NCBI GenBank assembly: GCA_910574885.1
Contig: CAJTDD010000005.1
Span: 1 to 64,000, forward strand
Source of the DNA: Lachnospiraceae bacterium
GTDB taxonomy: Bacteria > Bacillota > Clostridia > Lachnospirales > Lachnospiraceae
Length of the DNA: 64,000 nucleotides
Direction of reading: 5' to 3'
The notes under the pieces were generated by a model. It made no database searches. It worked only from the letters and a program-made list of their open reading frames with translations, and had not been told where the DNA came from. Positions 8,050 to 17,119 of the stretch are shown one piece after another (positions within the stretch are counted from its first letter, which is position 1; each line of letters opens with the position of its first letter). The position numbers and the translations under genes are program-made.

Positions 8050-8358
8050 ATGATGGATTCGGTATGGGAAAGGAGAATGGGAGTAGATAAGACTCCGTAC
8101 AATTATATGAATGACATGATAGCAGAATTAAACCATCTTGATAAAATGCTCACGGATAAAGACGGCAGGAAAGAAACAAAATTCCATGAGGAAGTTTTGA
8201 GAAATGTTCAAGAAGATTTTGGAGAGAAGGAATCTGAAAAAATAAGGGATATGGTTCTTATGGCATGTGAAATGGGAGAAGAGCGTGGATTTGCAAGAGG
8301 ATTCAGATACGCCTATTTCCTGTTTATGGAGTGCATTGGTGAAAGCCATCAAGAGTAA
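8050..8358 (+). CDS. DUF6809-like small protein
   Basis: This 102-residue helical protein ends in GEERGFARGFRYAYFLFMEC. A second protein of the element (23274-23507) ends in a matching stretch, GERHGFVSGFHVFAKIICEA, so the two share a family; I think this is DUF6809, from memory. The start is uncertain: the ATG at 8050 lacks a good ribosome site, and the ATG at 8077 has GGAGA too close. Function unknown. Confidence 0.6.
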   Translation: MMDSVWERRMGVDKTPYNYMNDMIAELNHLDKMLTDKDGRKETKFHEEVLRNVQEDFGEKESEKIRDMVLMACEMGEERGFARGFRYAYFLFMECIGESHQE

Positions 8359-8472
8359 GCTGTTGATATGGGCTGCACAGGGGAAATTGCAGAATGGTTT
8401 CATATAGAATGAACCATGTATTCTGGGATTTCGTGTGACAGCCCTTAGGAAGCGACAGCATGGAATTACCGG

Positions 8473-8685
8473 TTATTCTATGTGGTCATTTATTTTTTCA
8501 AACAAATCCCCGATAGGGCAATGGAGAATGTTGCTTAGCAAGTCCAGATTTTCAAATCGGATGGAACTGGTCTGGTTTGTAATCATGCGGTTAAAATTCT
8601 GGTAGCTCAGATTCATCTGCTTGTAAAGCCAGTATTTGGTGTGGTTTTGTTCTTCTAAGATTTCTAGCACTCGTAAACGAACCAT
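8473..8685 (-). CDS. XRE-family HTH regulator
   Basis: This 70-residue Cro/C1-type protein is a single HTH domain (HTKYWLYKQMNLSYQNFNRM as helices 2-3; LDLLSNILHCPIGDLFE as helices 4-5). It has AAGGAGG 10 bases before its ATG on the minus strand. It is divergent from the WYL regulator at 8887 and shares the 200-base control region, so it may be a repressor of the WYL/dynamin locus or of itself. Confidence 0.8.
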   Translation of the reverse strand: MVRLRVLEILEEQNHTKYWLYKQMNLSYQNFNRMITNQTSSIRFENLDLLSNILHCPIGDLFEKINDHIE

Positions 8686-8728
8686 AGGGCGTCCTCCTTT
8701 TTAACAATTATCACCGAAAAACAAATTT

Positions 8729-8816
8729 TTGCATAGCTTATTTATACATGGCTAATGTACAAATGAATTACTCTTGCATAACTAATGTAAATATCATATA
8801 ATGTGTACATGAGTAA
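8729..8816. repeat. duplicated 45-bp operator-like region
   Basis: Two related segments begin at TTGCATAGCTTA (8729) and TTGCATAACTAA (8774), 45 bases apart, and each runs through AATGT(GT)AC and ATGA(A/G)T to TAAC/TTAC. Shared CTAATGTA cores occur at 8752 and 8782. The second unit contains the -35/-10 of the WYL promoter. This looks like a duplicated operator. Confidence 0.5.
8774..8802 (+). promoter_or_regulatory. candidate promoter of the WYL/dynamin locus
   Basis: TTGCAT, 17-bp spacer, TATAAT, 85 bases before the WYL regulator start and inside the duplicated segment. Confidence 0.5.
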
Positions 8817-8886
8817 CCGAATTGGAAATATATGTTTGGAAAATAGGATGAAGGAAGTGTGAAATGATAAAAGAGGGAAAGCATAG

Positions 8887-9861
8887 ATGGAAAAGAAGAA
8901 CCGGATTTTAGCAATTTTGTATAGGCTCTATTCCGGAAATGAGGTTTCCGTTACAGAGCTGTCAGAAGAATATCAGGTGGCAAGAAAGAGCATATCAAGG
9001 GATATCAGTATCATCCGTTCTTTTCTGGCAGACCACAGGGAACTGGTAGGGAATGTAGAACTGCTGTATGACAGAAAGAAACATTCCTATGTTTTGAGCG
9101 CAGGAGGGGGGATTCAGGCAAAGGAACTTCTCATCATTCTAAAAATATTATTGGGAAGCAGGGTATTTGAGAAGGGCGAATTAAGGAGTATGATTGCCAA
9201 TCTGACGGTATATAGCAGCCATGCAGACCAAAAACTGTTTCGGGATTTTTGGAAAAATGAGATGGAATACTATTGTCCGGTAAATACGGAAAGCAGCCTT
9301 GATTTGTATGATACTGTGTGGCAGTTGGAGGAGTGGATAAAGGAAGGGAAGAGCATAGAGATTATATACAAAAAATTAAATGGAAAGTTGGTTAAAAGAT
9401 GGATCTATCCTATAGCAGTCACGTTTTCCAGCTTTTATTTTTACTTATTGGCCTGCCGTGGAGATATGGAAAACTCGGCGGTGATTTATTACCGGATGGA
9501 TAGAATCGAAGAAATCCATGAGAGAAAAGAGCGGATTCCCATTGAGATTGAAGAAAGGCGGCGTCTGGAAAGGGCAAAAGTATATAATCAGAAAATGTTT
9601 ATGGGACAGCCTATGAAAATCCGCTTTCTCTATACAGGACCATCGGTAGAAGCTATCTTAGATAAATTCCCGACGGCAAGCGTTGTGTGTCAGCATGAGG
9701 AAGCGGCAGAGATTACGGCGGTAGTAGAGTATAGCAGAGGGACGATTATGGAGCTATTGTCTCAGGGAAGCTGGGTGAAGGTACTGGGACCGAGGCAATT
9801 ACTGGATGATATGCAGACAGAGATTGGCGTGATGAAAAGAATCTATGATGATTCCATATAA
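8887..9861 (+). CDS. WYL-domain transcriptional regulator
   Basis: This 324-residue protein has an N-terminal winged HTH (residues about 5-60; VSVTELSEEYQVARKSISRD), a WYL domain in the middle (about 140-235; SIEIIYKKLNGKLVKRWIYP, FYFYLLACRGD, YYRMDRIEEI) and a C-terminal WCX-type extension (about 240-320). WYL proteins sense small ligands or nucleic acids and are frequent transcription regulators next to anti-phage systems. It sits 33 bases before the dynamin-like gene in the same direction and probably controls that operon. Confidence 0.88.
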   Translation: MEKKNRILAILYRLYSGNEVSVTELSEEYQVARKSISRDISIIRSFLADHRELVGNVELLYDRKKHSYVLSAGGGIQAKELLIILKILLGSRVFEKGELRSMIANLTVYSSHADQKLFRDFWKNEMEYYCPVNTESSLDLYDTVWQLEEWIKEGKSIEIIYKKLNGKLVKRWIYPIAVTFSSFYFYLLACRGDMENSAVIYYRMDRIEEIHERKERIPIEIEERRRLERAKVYNQKMFMGQPMKIRFLYTGPSVEAILDKFPTASVVCQHEEAAEITAVVEYSRGTIMELLSQGSWVKVLGPRQLLDDMQTEIGVMKRIYDDSI

Positions 9862-9894
9862 AGACAAAATAATACCATGGAGGAGAAAACAACA

Positions 9895-11358
9895 ATGGAG
9901 AAATTTCAGTTTAAAGATGAAGCACTTCAAAGAACCTACGAAAATAGGGTAAAGGAACTTAAAGATCTGGCAGACAGTCCGGTCAATAATCCGGCATATT
10001 TGTGGGATGGGACGGTGCAGAGATATGCAGCGGCCATGGAAAGGACGAAGAAGCTGCTGCAAGTGGAGGGCATAAGCAGCTATATTACGGCAGGCATGAT
10101 GAAAAATCTCGATACTTTTTTGAAAAAGTGTTCAGACGCAGAATTTCATATCGCTTTGGTGGGCGCAATCAAAGCGGGGAAGTCAACTTTGATTAACGCC
10201 CTGTTGGGGTATGAATATGCTTCTACAAAAGTCACGCCAGAGACAGCCGCTTTGACCAAATTCAAAAAGTCGGATCATAATTATGTGAAGGTTTTGTTTT
10301 ATACAAAAGAAGAATGGGACATCCTTTGGAAAAGTGCGGAGGATGGAAAAGCAGATATTTTTTTGGAAGAATACAGGACTTTGAATGCAGATGAGGAAAA
10401 AAATAATTGGCTGGGCATTGCCCCACGGACTGTAACCTGTAATACCCAGGAGGAATTGGTAAAGGAGATTACAAGATGGACGTCCTCAAAATCGCCGGTT
10501 CATTATTTCGTAAAAGAAGTTGAGGTCGGGCTTAAAGATTTTGAGCTTCCCAAGGGAGTAGTCCTGGTGGATACGCCGGGGCTTGATGATATCGTGGAAT
10601 ACCGTTCCAACATTACCAGAGATTATATAGACAGGGCGAATGCCGTACTGGTGTGCGTCAAATCAGACGCTCTGACCGGACAGGAAATGCACACCATATA
10701 CAGCGTCTTTTCTAATGTGAGATATAATCCAGAAAAAGTATTCTTGATTGCGACGCAGTTAGATACCTTGAATCGTCCTTTGGAAAACTGGCAGGCGCAA
10801 AGAGAGGAGTGGATAAAGCATTTAAAGGGAAAGGGCGCATTTGGAAGCGAACAGTTGGCAGAAAAGAACTTGATACCAGTTTCAGCGTATCTGTATACTC
10901 TTTTGAGGGAATATGATACCTATGCACAAGACGAACAGAGCGATAAGATGTATGATTTGGAATCCATATTGCTGAAGCTGAGGGTACGAGATTTTCATGG
11001 GAACTACCAAATGCTCTGTGATTTTACACAAATCGAAAGCCTGAAAAGGAAAATAAATCATGACATCGTAGATCGATATAAAAATCTTTTGGTAGAGGAT
11101 GTGACGAATTCTTATCTGACCTGTAAAGAAGAAATTCAGAGCAGTATGAGGAAGATTAAAAAGGAACAGGAAGAAATCATAAAGACAAGCCAGGGCGGGA
11201 TAGAAGAAATCCAAAAAAAGCAGAAAGAATTTACCCAAAAGTATGAAGAAACAAGGAATGAAAAGCGGGAACTGGAAAGTATTATCAATAGGCTCCATAC
11301 GATTACCCAGAAAAGGGCTGATGAACTGGAACAGGCAATCAAGGCGTTAGGAAGGTGA
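9895..11358 (+). CDS. dynamin-like large GTPase
   Basis: This 487-residue protein has a GTPase domain with P-loop GAIKAGKST (residues about 90-98), switch I TPETAALT, the G3 box DTPGLDD (about 225-231) and a TQLD G4 box where (N/T)KxD is usual. After the GTPase domain comes a long helical and coiled-coil tail (about 390-480). No transmembrane segment is seen, so any membrane contact would be peripheral or through the partner proteins. The ATG at 9877 overlaps the GGAGGAG that serves as ribosome site, so the ATG at 9895 is preferred. It is followed at 7 bases by the first of two paralogous helical proteins. Bacterial dynamin-like proteins remodel membranes, and some act in phage defence; the function here is inferred. 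Confidence 0.85.
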   Translation: MEKFQFKDEALQRTYENRVKELKDLADSPVNNPAYLWDGTVQRYAAAMERTKKLLQVEGISSYITAGMMKNLDTFLKKCSDAEFHIALVGAIKAGKSTLINALLGYEYASTKVTPETAALTKFKKSDHNYVKVLFYTKEEWDILWKSAEDGKADIFLEEYRTLNADEEKNNWLGIAPRTVTCNTQEELVKEITRWTSSKSPVHYFVKEVEVGLKDFELPKGVVLVDTPGLDDIVEYRSNITRDYIDRANAVLVCVKSDALTGQEMHTIYSVFSNVRYNPEKVFLIATQLDTLNRPLENWQAQREEWIKHLKGKGAFGSEQLAEKNLIPVSAYLYTLLREYDTYAQDEQSDKMYDLESILLKLRVRDFHGNYQMLCDFTQIESLKRKINHDIVDRYKNLLVEDVTNSYLTCKEEIQSSMRKIKKEQEEIIKTSQGGIEEIQKKQKEFTQKYEETRNEKRELESIINRLHTITQKRADELEQAIKALGR

Positions 11359-11365
11359 TGGCAGA

Positions 11366-12076
11366 ATGTTAAAATTACCTTCGATTTTACCAGATATATT
11401 AGGAAAGGTTGCAAAGTTTGTGATTGGCGCAATATCACAGCTTTCTAAAAAGGTTTCGTCTGCAAAGCCTGTAGATGAAAAATCTTCTGTGTCTGAGATA
11501 GACAATGTCATCGAAATGTTTGAGGCATATAAGGAAGAAATCCGGGGAGAGGCTTCAGGAATCGAGGAGGCAGTATCTCAGGAGGTAGCCTATTATGCGG
11601 AAGAACTGGAACAGATTTTTAACGACAGGGAGGCATTGTTAAAAAAGTATGGGATTCGTAGAGGATATATTGACAGGCAGATAAAGAAATTGTTATCTGG
11701 AGTGAAAGGTTTTATTGATGATGAGGTCTGCCGGAACGTGTCGCTAAGCAACCGGGAACTGCGAAATATTATCAGAATGATACCGGGGACACAAAAAGAA
11801 CAAGCCATGCGTACATTTTCCAGCCAGGTTTTTCAGGAAGCGTTGGATAAATACTGCCGGCAGGTAAGGGAAATGCTTTCGGATTTATTTACGGAGGTGG
11901 AAGAAGAAACCCTTCATGTGATTGACAAGGCAGGGGAAAATGCACAGAAACATGCTAAGCAGCTAGAAAATATGGATGCTGAAAATTATTTTGAACAGTC
12001 GGAATGCATGATGGCAGAAGCAGGTTATATAGTAGAAGGATGTCATAGGGTGGAAAAAATATTGGAGGAACAATAA
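11366..12076 (+). CDS. unknown helical protein of the dynamin-like operon, paralogue 1
   Basis: This 236-residue, mostly helical protein has a short amphipathic or hydrophobic N-terminus (SILPDILGKVAKFVIGAISQ) that could touch the membrane, then a long helix-rich body. Over its whole length it aligns with the next gene: IIRMIPGTQKEQAMRTFSSQ here against ILKLDSGTEKKKQMKKFSKK there, followed in both by V..EA......VR..L.....EE. I recognise no family. Short spacing on both sides (7 and 1 bases) implies stoichiometric co-expression with the GTPase. Confidence 0.7.
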   Translation: MLKLPSILPDILGKVAKFVIGAISQLSKKVSSAKPVDEKSSVSEIDNVIEMFEAYKEEIRGEASGIEEAVSQEVAYYAEELEQIFNDREALLKKYGIRRGYIDRQIKKLLSGVKGFIDDEVCRNVSLSNRELRNIIRMIPGTQKEQAMRTFSSQVFQEALDKYCRQVREMLSDLFTEVEEETLHVIDKAGENAQKHAKQLENMDAENYFEQSECMMAEAGYIVEGCHRVEKILEEQ

Positions 12077-12077
12077 T

Positions 12078-12830
12078 ATGGGACTTTTTAGTTTTTTGGG
12101 AGGTTTAATAGGAGGGGCAATCGAAAAATTCGGCGAGATAACGGGGATAGACAGAATTAGCGATTTTGGCGAGGCAATCCAAGATGTATGCTCAGGCTAT
12201 TCCAGTAGCGTAGGAGGGGAAAGTTCGTATGACAGAAATACGGCGAATGTCTATTCTACTGAAAAGCTGAATGAATTATTGATGGAATTTTCCGAAAAAT
12301 CATTGAAGAAATCCGAAGAACTGGAAAAACAGTGTATTCAGATGGTGGAGGAATACTGTGATACGCTGATTCAGTTTTTAAGGGAGACGTCTGCTATTAT
12401 CAAGGATACGTCAAACCTGAAACGGGTAGAAAGGAATCGCTCAAAAATCAAGGGGACGATTACGGGAAGTGTGAAAAATCCAATGGCAAAAAGGATGTCG
12501 CTGGATGATTCGGAGTGTTTGAGAATCTTAAAGTTAGATTCTGGTACAGAAAAGAAAAAACAGATGAAAAAATTCAGTAAAAAAGTAATCAATGAAGCGT
12601 TTTCTAATCTGTCCGTGAAGGTCAGGGATGTATTAAACGAGCAGTCGGAGGATATCGAAGAATTTTTTTTGGACTATGCAGAATCTTATGAAAAAAAGGT
12701 CTGGATGGCAAAGAAACAGTATGACGACATGCTAAAGACCGGCAAGTTAGAAGAAGCTGACATAGAGAAGAACTGCATGGAACCGTTAGTTATGATAGAG
12801 GCGGCTAAGTTAGTCGAAGGAATATTATAA
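12078..12830 (+). CDS. unknown helical protein of the dynamin-like operon, paralogue 2
   Basis: This 250-residue protein opens with a Gly-rich hydrophobic stretch (GLFSFLGGLIGGAIEKFGEI, residues 2-21) resembling a membrane-inserting or lipid-binding helix, followed by a helical body paralogous to the preceding protein. Both have a conserved GT.K..QM..FS core near residues 150-175. It starts one base after the upstream stop. A role as membrane adaptor or lipid sensor for the GTPase is inference only. Confidence 0.7.
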   Translation: MGLFSFLGGLIGGAIEKFGEITGIDRISDFGEAIQDVCSGYSSSVGGESSYDRNTANVYSTEKLNELLMEFSEKSLKKSEELEKQCIQMVEEYCDTLIQFLRETSAIIKDTSNLKRVERNRSKIKGTITGSVKNPMAKRMSLDDSECLRILKLDSGTEKKKQMKKFSKKVINEAFSNLSVKVRDVLNEQSEDIEEFFLDYAESYEKKVWMAKKQYDDMLKTGKLEEADIEKNCMEPLVMIEAAKLVEGIL

Positions 12831-12872
12831 GAACGATAGGAGATAAATTGGCAAAGGTTGGAGATATGCTGT

Positions 12873-13253
12873 ATGAATAAATGGGAAAAAGTATTTTATA
12901 AGGACCAGTTTTATGAGGTAAGGATGAAATTAGAGGAAAACATGAGGCAGCAGCAGGAAATGTATGAAACTATCATGAACGTGCTTACCAGAATGGAAGA
13001 ACGGTTGGATGATACGGGGCGTTCTTTGCTGGCTCTGAAAGAAAGTATGGAGAAGAACCAGTCTTTGACGGAATCCAGAATTTATGAGGGATATGTCCAA
13101 ATGCAGCAGGCATTGTCGGAGGGACAGAAAGAGAACAGGGAGAATTTTAAAGACATGATTACGTTATTGAAAATGGTGTTGGCAAATCGGGTATTGGATG
13201 ACTGGGAGAAAGCGCTTCAACTCGTTGGTTTGGCAGAGAATGTAAAGAAATAA
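12873..13253 (+). CDS. small coiled-coil protein of the dynamin-like operon
   Basis: This 126-residue protein is almost all heptad-like helix (KLEENMRQQQEMYETIMNVL, RMEERLDDTGRSLLALKESM). It has no transmembrane segment or known domain. The ATG at 12873 has GGAG at good distance; a TTG at 12858 is less likely. It lies 42 bases after paralogue 2 and is the last gene clearly in this operon. It may be an oligomerisation or regulatory subunit. Confidence 0.65.
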   Translation: MNKWEKVFYKDQFYEVRMKLEENMRQQQEMYETIMNVLTRMEERLDDTGRSLLALKESMEKNQSLTESRIYEGYVQMQQALSEGQKENRENFKDMITLLKMVLANRVLDDWEKALQLVGLAENVKK

Positions 13254-13376
13254 GGGGATGATGTTTTTGAGGGAGAGGTAAGGGAGGTGAGGATTATAGG
13301 AGATGAAAGGTAGGGAGGACGGGAGGGAGTTGTTACGTGAAAAAGAATCATTATGAGTAGAAGGAGTAGATAACGA

Positions 13377-16300
13377 ATGAAAAGGAAGTTAATAAAAGGA
13401 ATTCTAACTTTCACGCTGTTGTTAGCTATGTTGGTTACAATGGCGAATCCTGTTTCTATCTATGCGGAAGAACCAGCGGTGGATGACAAAAAGGCGGAAG
13501 CTGGCGATAATACAGAGACTAATCAGGATTTAAGTGAGGAAAAAGTGACACAAGAGTCAGAAGAAGCAACAGAAAAGGCAGGTAATGAGCAGTATGATAC
13601 GACGAAGCCTGTCATTGAAAAGGTTGAATTTCCGCAGCAGGGTACAACTGTAAAGGCGGATGAAACCATTCGGCTTTATGTGTATGCCTATGATACAGGG
13701 ACAGAAGAAGGAGATTTGAGAGTAAGTGCACGAATTTCATCAGAAGGTTCTTCTACATTCATGGAAGGTTCGTATGATGCGGAAAAAGGATGTTATGTAT
13801 GTGAATATAACCTCGCAGGTACGAGTACGGAAAAGGTAAATGTATCTTCTATTGAAGTAACTGATTTAGCAGGTAATTATACAGAATACTCTTGCTTCGA
13901 AAATGGAGAATATCTATATTGGGTATCCGTAGAACCGCAGGCATCAGAAGAAATTCATATCAAGAAGTTTGAACTAAAGCAAAATGGACAGACTCTTAAC
14001 GAAAAAGATGTATTAGAGATGTCATTGGAAACGGAAGAAGATATAAAAGAGGGCTATTCTGTTTATGCACGTTTTAAGTTAGACAATGGAACAATGGGAA
14101 GTCCCAGAGATTTTTCTCTGTATTCTTCTTCTCTTAATACGGAAAATCGGAAAAAATTTGAATACAGGACTGAGGTGGGAACTTATCATGCCGATGGTCC
14201 ATGGACTTTGGAAGGCATTTATATAAAAAAGGGTGCATTAGGGAAGGAAGAAAGTCTGGATATAGCTGGTATAGGAGAATTTTTATATAGGGTTAAGAAA
14301 ACAGTACCATCTGTAATAAAGCCAACAATTACATCTGTATCATTAGATAAAAATGGAGAATTTCTTTCAGCAGGAGACAGCGTTAATATTACAATAGGTG
14401 CGACAGCTGATAAAGGTACATTAAGCGAGTATGGTAGTGTAGTATTTTACGCGGGTTCAAATTTTGCGAATCCTTACGAGAACGTTTCCTTGACTTATGA
14501 TGAAAATGCAGGTGTTTACCAAGGAGTATTTGAAATTACTGAAGATACATACCCTTGCGAGTGGTATATAGGTGGAATAGGTATTTCGGATACGGAATAT
14601 AATAGCGCGGATGACACTGCATTTACGAATGGTGCAAACTATCCTTATTATGTCAATGTGAAGAATGGTGAAACATTCACAAATCCTACATATGATGTAA
14701 ATATCAGTTTTACTGCACTTAATGAAAATGGTGTCTGGGAAACGATTCAGGAATTCCATAAAGAAAAAGTGGAACGGCGTCAGACATTAAAGGAAATCGG
14801 TGTTACATTTCCAGAAATGGTTTCAAAATATCAGGGATTTATCCAAACAGGATGGATGGATTATGACGGGAATCCTATAACAGAAAATACAACGGTTATA
14901 GGCAATTCAGGAAATATGGTTATACGTGCAAAATATGACAAAAAGCTTATTTCTGCATCCTATAGATATAGAACGGAGGATGGAAAGCGTCTCTATATGT
15001 CACAAAAAATGGAAGTTCCTGAAGATATAACATATGGACAGTTAAGAGAAATTGTTGAAAATGTAAATGCACCAGAAAAAACTTATCCAGAATTGGTGTT
15101 CCAGAAGTGGGAGATGGAACTGCCCTATGACTGTACAGATGAGAGTCTTATTAATTCTAATCAGATTAGTATATATGCTGTTTATGATAAAAACTGTGTG
15201 ACGGTTGAATATACTTATGTTGATACCAAAGGCAATCTTTGTGAGAAGGAACTGCCCTTAGCTTTTGAAAAAGAAGAAACATATACGTCTGTATTAAAAA
15301 AAGCGAAAGCTTATATACCAGAAAATATTACGAAGGAATATGAATTTGAAAAATGGGAAGTTACTGGATACGATAATTTTGACATTGCTTCTGGGTTAAA
15401 AACTATTTATCTTTCAGTAAAGTTTTCTGGCAAAGCAACAATTCCTGTCATTCGTTATGGATATGACGAAAATGGATGTTCCTTACCAACGAAGGCTTTG
15501 GTTTTGAATGAAGGTGCAAAGGGCAGAGATGCAATAAAAGTTTTAAAAGAGTGGGAAACACCGGAGTTTTATCAGGGATTAAGATTCAAAGAATGGGACG
15601 TTAGAGGAATTAAAGACGATGAAACTGTAAAGCATGGACAAGCTATTACTATGGAAGCAGTCTACGAAAATTGTATCGTGCGCTACCTGATTGACCCCAT
15701 GTTTGTTAGTGGCCAAGCGGGATGGGACAGCGACTATGATTTGGAAGCTGTCATTTGCCAAGTAGTAGAGAAAGGAGAGACAGTCACATTTAGGGAATCA
15801 TTTGATGGTTATGAAAAAGTCCTATGGCCTCATAACGAGTATCAGCCGGGTGATACATTTACGGTAGAAAAAAATATGACATTCTATGGATATGGAACTA
15901 AGGCTTCAGAAGAACCGGATAAGCCAACACCGCCAAGCCAGCCTGAAAATCCGAGTCAGCCAGGCAATCCGTCAATTCCGGCGCCAGGCGTATCCCTTCC
16001 GCAAGATACGATTGATAACACCATAAAGATTATTACATCAACAGAATCCGGTGGTTCTGTCAGCGTAGATATGGATGGCGCAACTGTGATTTCAAAAGAG
16101 ATACTGGAAGCCGCAAAAGGAAAGGATGTAGATATCCAGTTAAATATGGGCGGATATACTTGGACGATTAATGGCAAGGATATTAAGGCTAGTAATTTGA
16201 AGGATATCAATCTTCAAGTAATACTGGATACCAAGAATATTCCAAGTAAGACATTGCAGGCACTTGCAGGAGATAACCCAATCAGACAACTTTCCTTAGT

Positions 16301-16682
16301 ACATGAGGGAGACTTTGGGTTTAAGGCTTCACTGACTGTAAATGTAGGAAGTCAACATTCGGGACAGTTCGGCAATCTATATTACCATGACAGCGACGGA
16401 AAGATGGTATTTATCAATGCCGGAAAGATTCAGCCGGATGGAAATGTGAGCTTGGAATTTTCCCATGCCTCCGATTATGTGATTGTGATGTCAGATAAAG
16501 AGATGTCCCAGTCAGATGTTCCGGCAGAGATTTCACCGGCACAGAAGAAAGAACAGGTCGTAAGTCCGAAAAAGAGTGCGAAAACAGGAGACGAGACGAA
16601 TATCGTATACTGGATGATACTGGGGATGATTGCGTTAGGCGTATGCGGAATCCTTGGCAGGAAGAAATTTTACAGAGGTTAG
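13377..16682 (+). CDS. large cell-wall-anchored surface protein
   Basis: This 1101-residue secreted protein has a signal peptide (residues 1-30, Ala-type cleavage near IYAEE) and an acidic low-complexity stretch. Three Ig-like repeats follow (about 75-430; each has a DKNG/QNGQTL-type strand and a VTDLAGNY-like end), then MucBP/InlB-B-like beta repeats (about 440-830; FQKWEME, FEKWEVT, FKEWDVR). A Pro-rich linker comes at about 845-875, and a further beta domain to 1060. The tail is KKSAKTGDETN, a hydrophobic helix and GRKKFYRG: a sortase signal with SAKTG in place of LPXTG. It is probably an adhesin. It is 120 bases after the coiled-coil gene and may or may not share its transcript. Confidence 0.82.
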   Translation: MKRKLIKGILTFTLLLAMLVTMANPVSIYAEEPAVDDKKAEAGDNTETNQDLSEEKVTQESEEATEKAGNEQYDTTKPVIEKVEFPQQGTTVKADETIRLYVYAYDTGTEEGDLRVSARISSEGSSTFMEGSYDAEKGCYVCEYNLAGTSTEKVNVSSIEVTDLAGNYTEYSCFENGEYLYWVSVEPQASEEIHIKKFELKQNGQTLNEKDVLEMSLETEEDIKEGYSVYARFKLDNGTMGSPRDFSLYSSSLNTENRKKFEYRTEVGTYHADGPWTLEGIYIKKGALGKEESLDIAGIGEFLYRVKKTVPSVIKPTITSVSLDKNGEFLSAGDSVNITIGATADKGTLSEYGSVVFYAGSNFANPYENVSLTYDENAGVYQGVFEITEDTYPCEWYIGGIGISDTEYNSADDTAFTNGANYPYYVNVKNGETFTNPTYDVNISFTALNENGVWETIQEFHKEKVERRQTLKEIGVTFPEMVSKYQGFIQTGWMDYDGNPITENTTVIGNSGNMVIRAKYDKKLISASYRYRTEDGKRLYMSQKMEVPEDITYGQLREIVENVNAPEKTYPELVFQKWEMELPYDCTDESLINSNQISIYAVYDKNCVTVEYTYVDTKGNLCEKELPLAFEKEETYTSVLKKAKAYIPENITKEYEFEKWEVTGYDNFDIASGLKTIYLSVKFSGKATIPVIRYGYDENGCSLPTKALVLNEGAKGRDAIKVLKEWETPEFYQGLRFKEWDVRGIKDDETVKHGQAITMEAVYENCIVRYLIDPMFVSGQAGWDSDYDLEAVICQVVEKGETVTFRESFDGYEKVLWPHNEYQPGDTFTVEKNMTFYGYGTKASEEPDKPTPPSQPENPSQPGNPSIPAPGVSLPQDTIDNTIKIITSTESGGSVSVDMDGATVISKEILEAAKGKDVDIQLNMGGYTWTINGKDIKASNLKDINLQVILDTKNIPSKTLQALAGDNPIRQLSLVHEGDFGFKASLTVNVGSQHSGQFGNLYYHDSDGKMVFINAGKIQPDGNVSLEFSHASDYVIVMSDKEMSQSDVPAEISPAQKKEQVVSPKKSAKTGDETNIVYWMILGMIALGVCGILGRKKFYRG

Positions 16683-16726
16683 TAGGAATCTATGAAATAT
16701 CAAATCACTTAGAGTTACGATAAAGA

Positions 16727-16758
16727 ACGGCAGGAGAATGCTTCTTCTGCTGTTTTTT
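16727..16758 (+). terminator. rho-independent terminator
   Basis: ACGGCAGGAGAA pairs with TTCTTCTGCTGT through wobbles, followed by TTTTT, after the surface protein gene. Confidence 0.75.
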
Positions 16759-16891
16759 AATATTTTAGAAATATTTGTGTTTGAGGGAGAATCATAGTAT
16801 AATAAAGCCAATAAAATATTTTAGGAAGATTTGAATCTTTTAGAGTATCAGAATCTGAAGGACTATGATTGGGAAGGGTAGGCTGTGGTAA

Positions 16892-17119
16892 ATGAGTGAA
16901 AGAGAAAAGGCTATGCAGTTAATAAAGGAAATACCAGATAGCAAGATGATATTTGTAGTAAATATGCTAATGAAGATAAAAGGTTTGCCTGTAGAAGAAA
17001 TTGAGCCGGATGAATGGGATTTAGAAATGATTGAGGAAGCAAAAAAAAATAATGATGGTTCAACGGTGTCTTTTGAGGAACTTTTAAAAAAGGAAGGGCT
17101 GACATATGCCGATTTATAA
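16892..17119 (+). CDS. RelB-like antitoxin
   Basis: This 75-residue acidic protein has an N-terminal helical part and a C-terminal tail (EEAKKNNDGSTVSFEELLKK) of the sort that wraps RelE toxins. It overlaps the RelE gene by 14 bases, the classic layout. A TATAAT at 16798 is a possible -10. The family name is uncertain; the role rests on pairing. Confidence 0.75.
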   Translation: MSEREKAMQLIKEIPDSKMIFVVNMLMKIKGLPVEEIEPDEWDLEMIEEAKKNNDGSTVSFEELLKKEGLTYADL

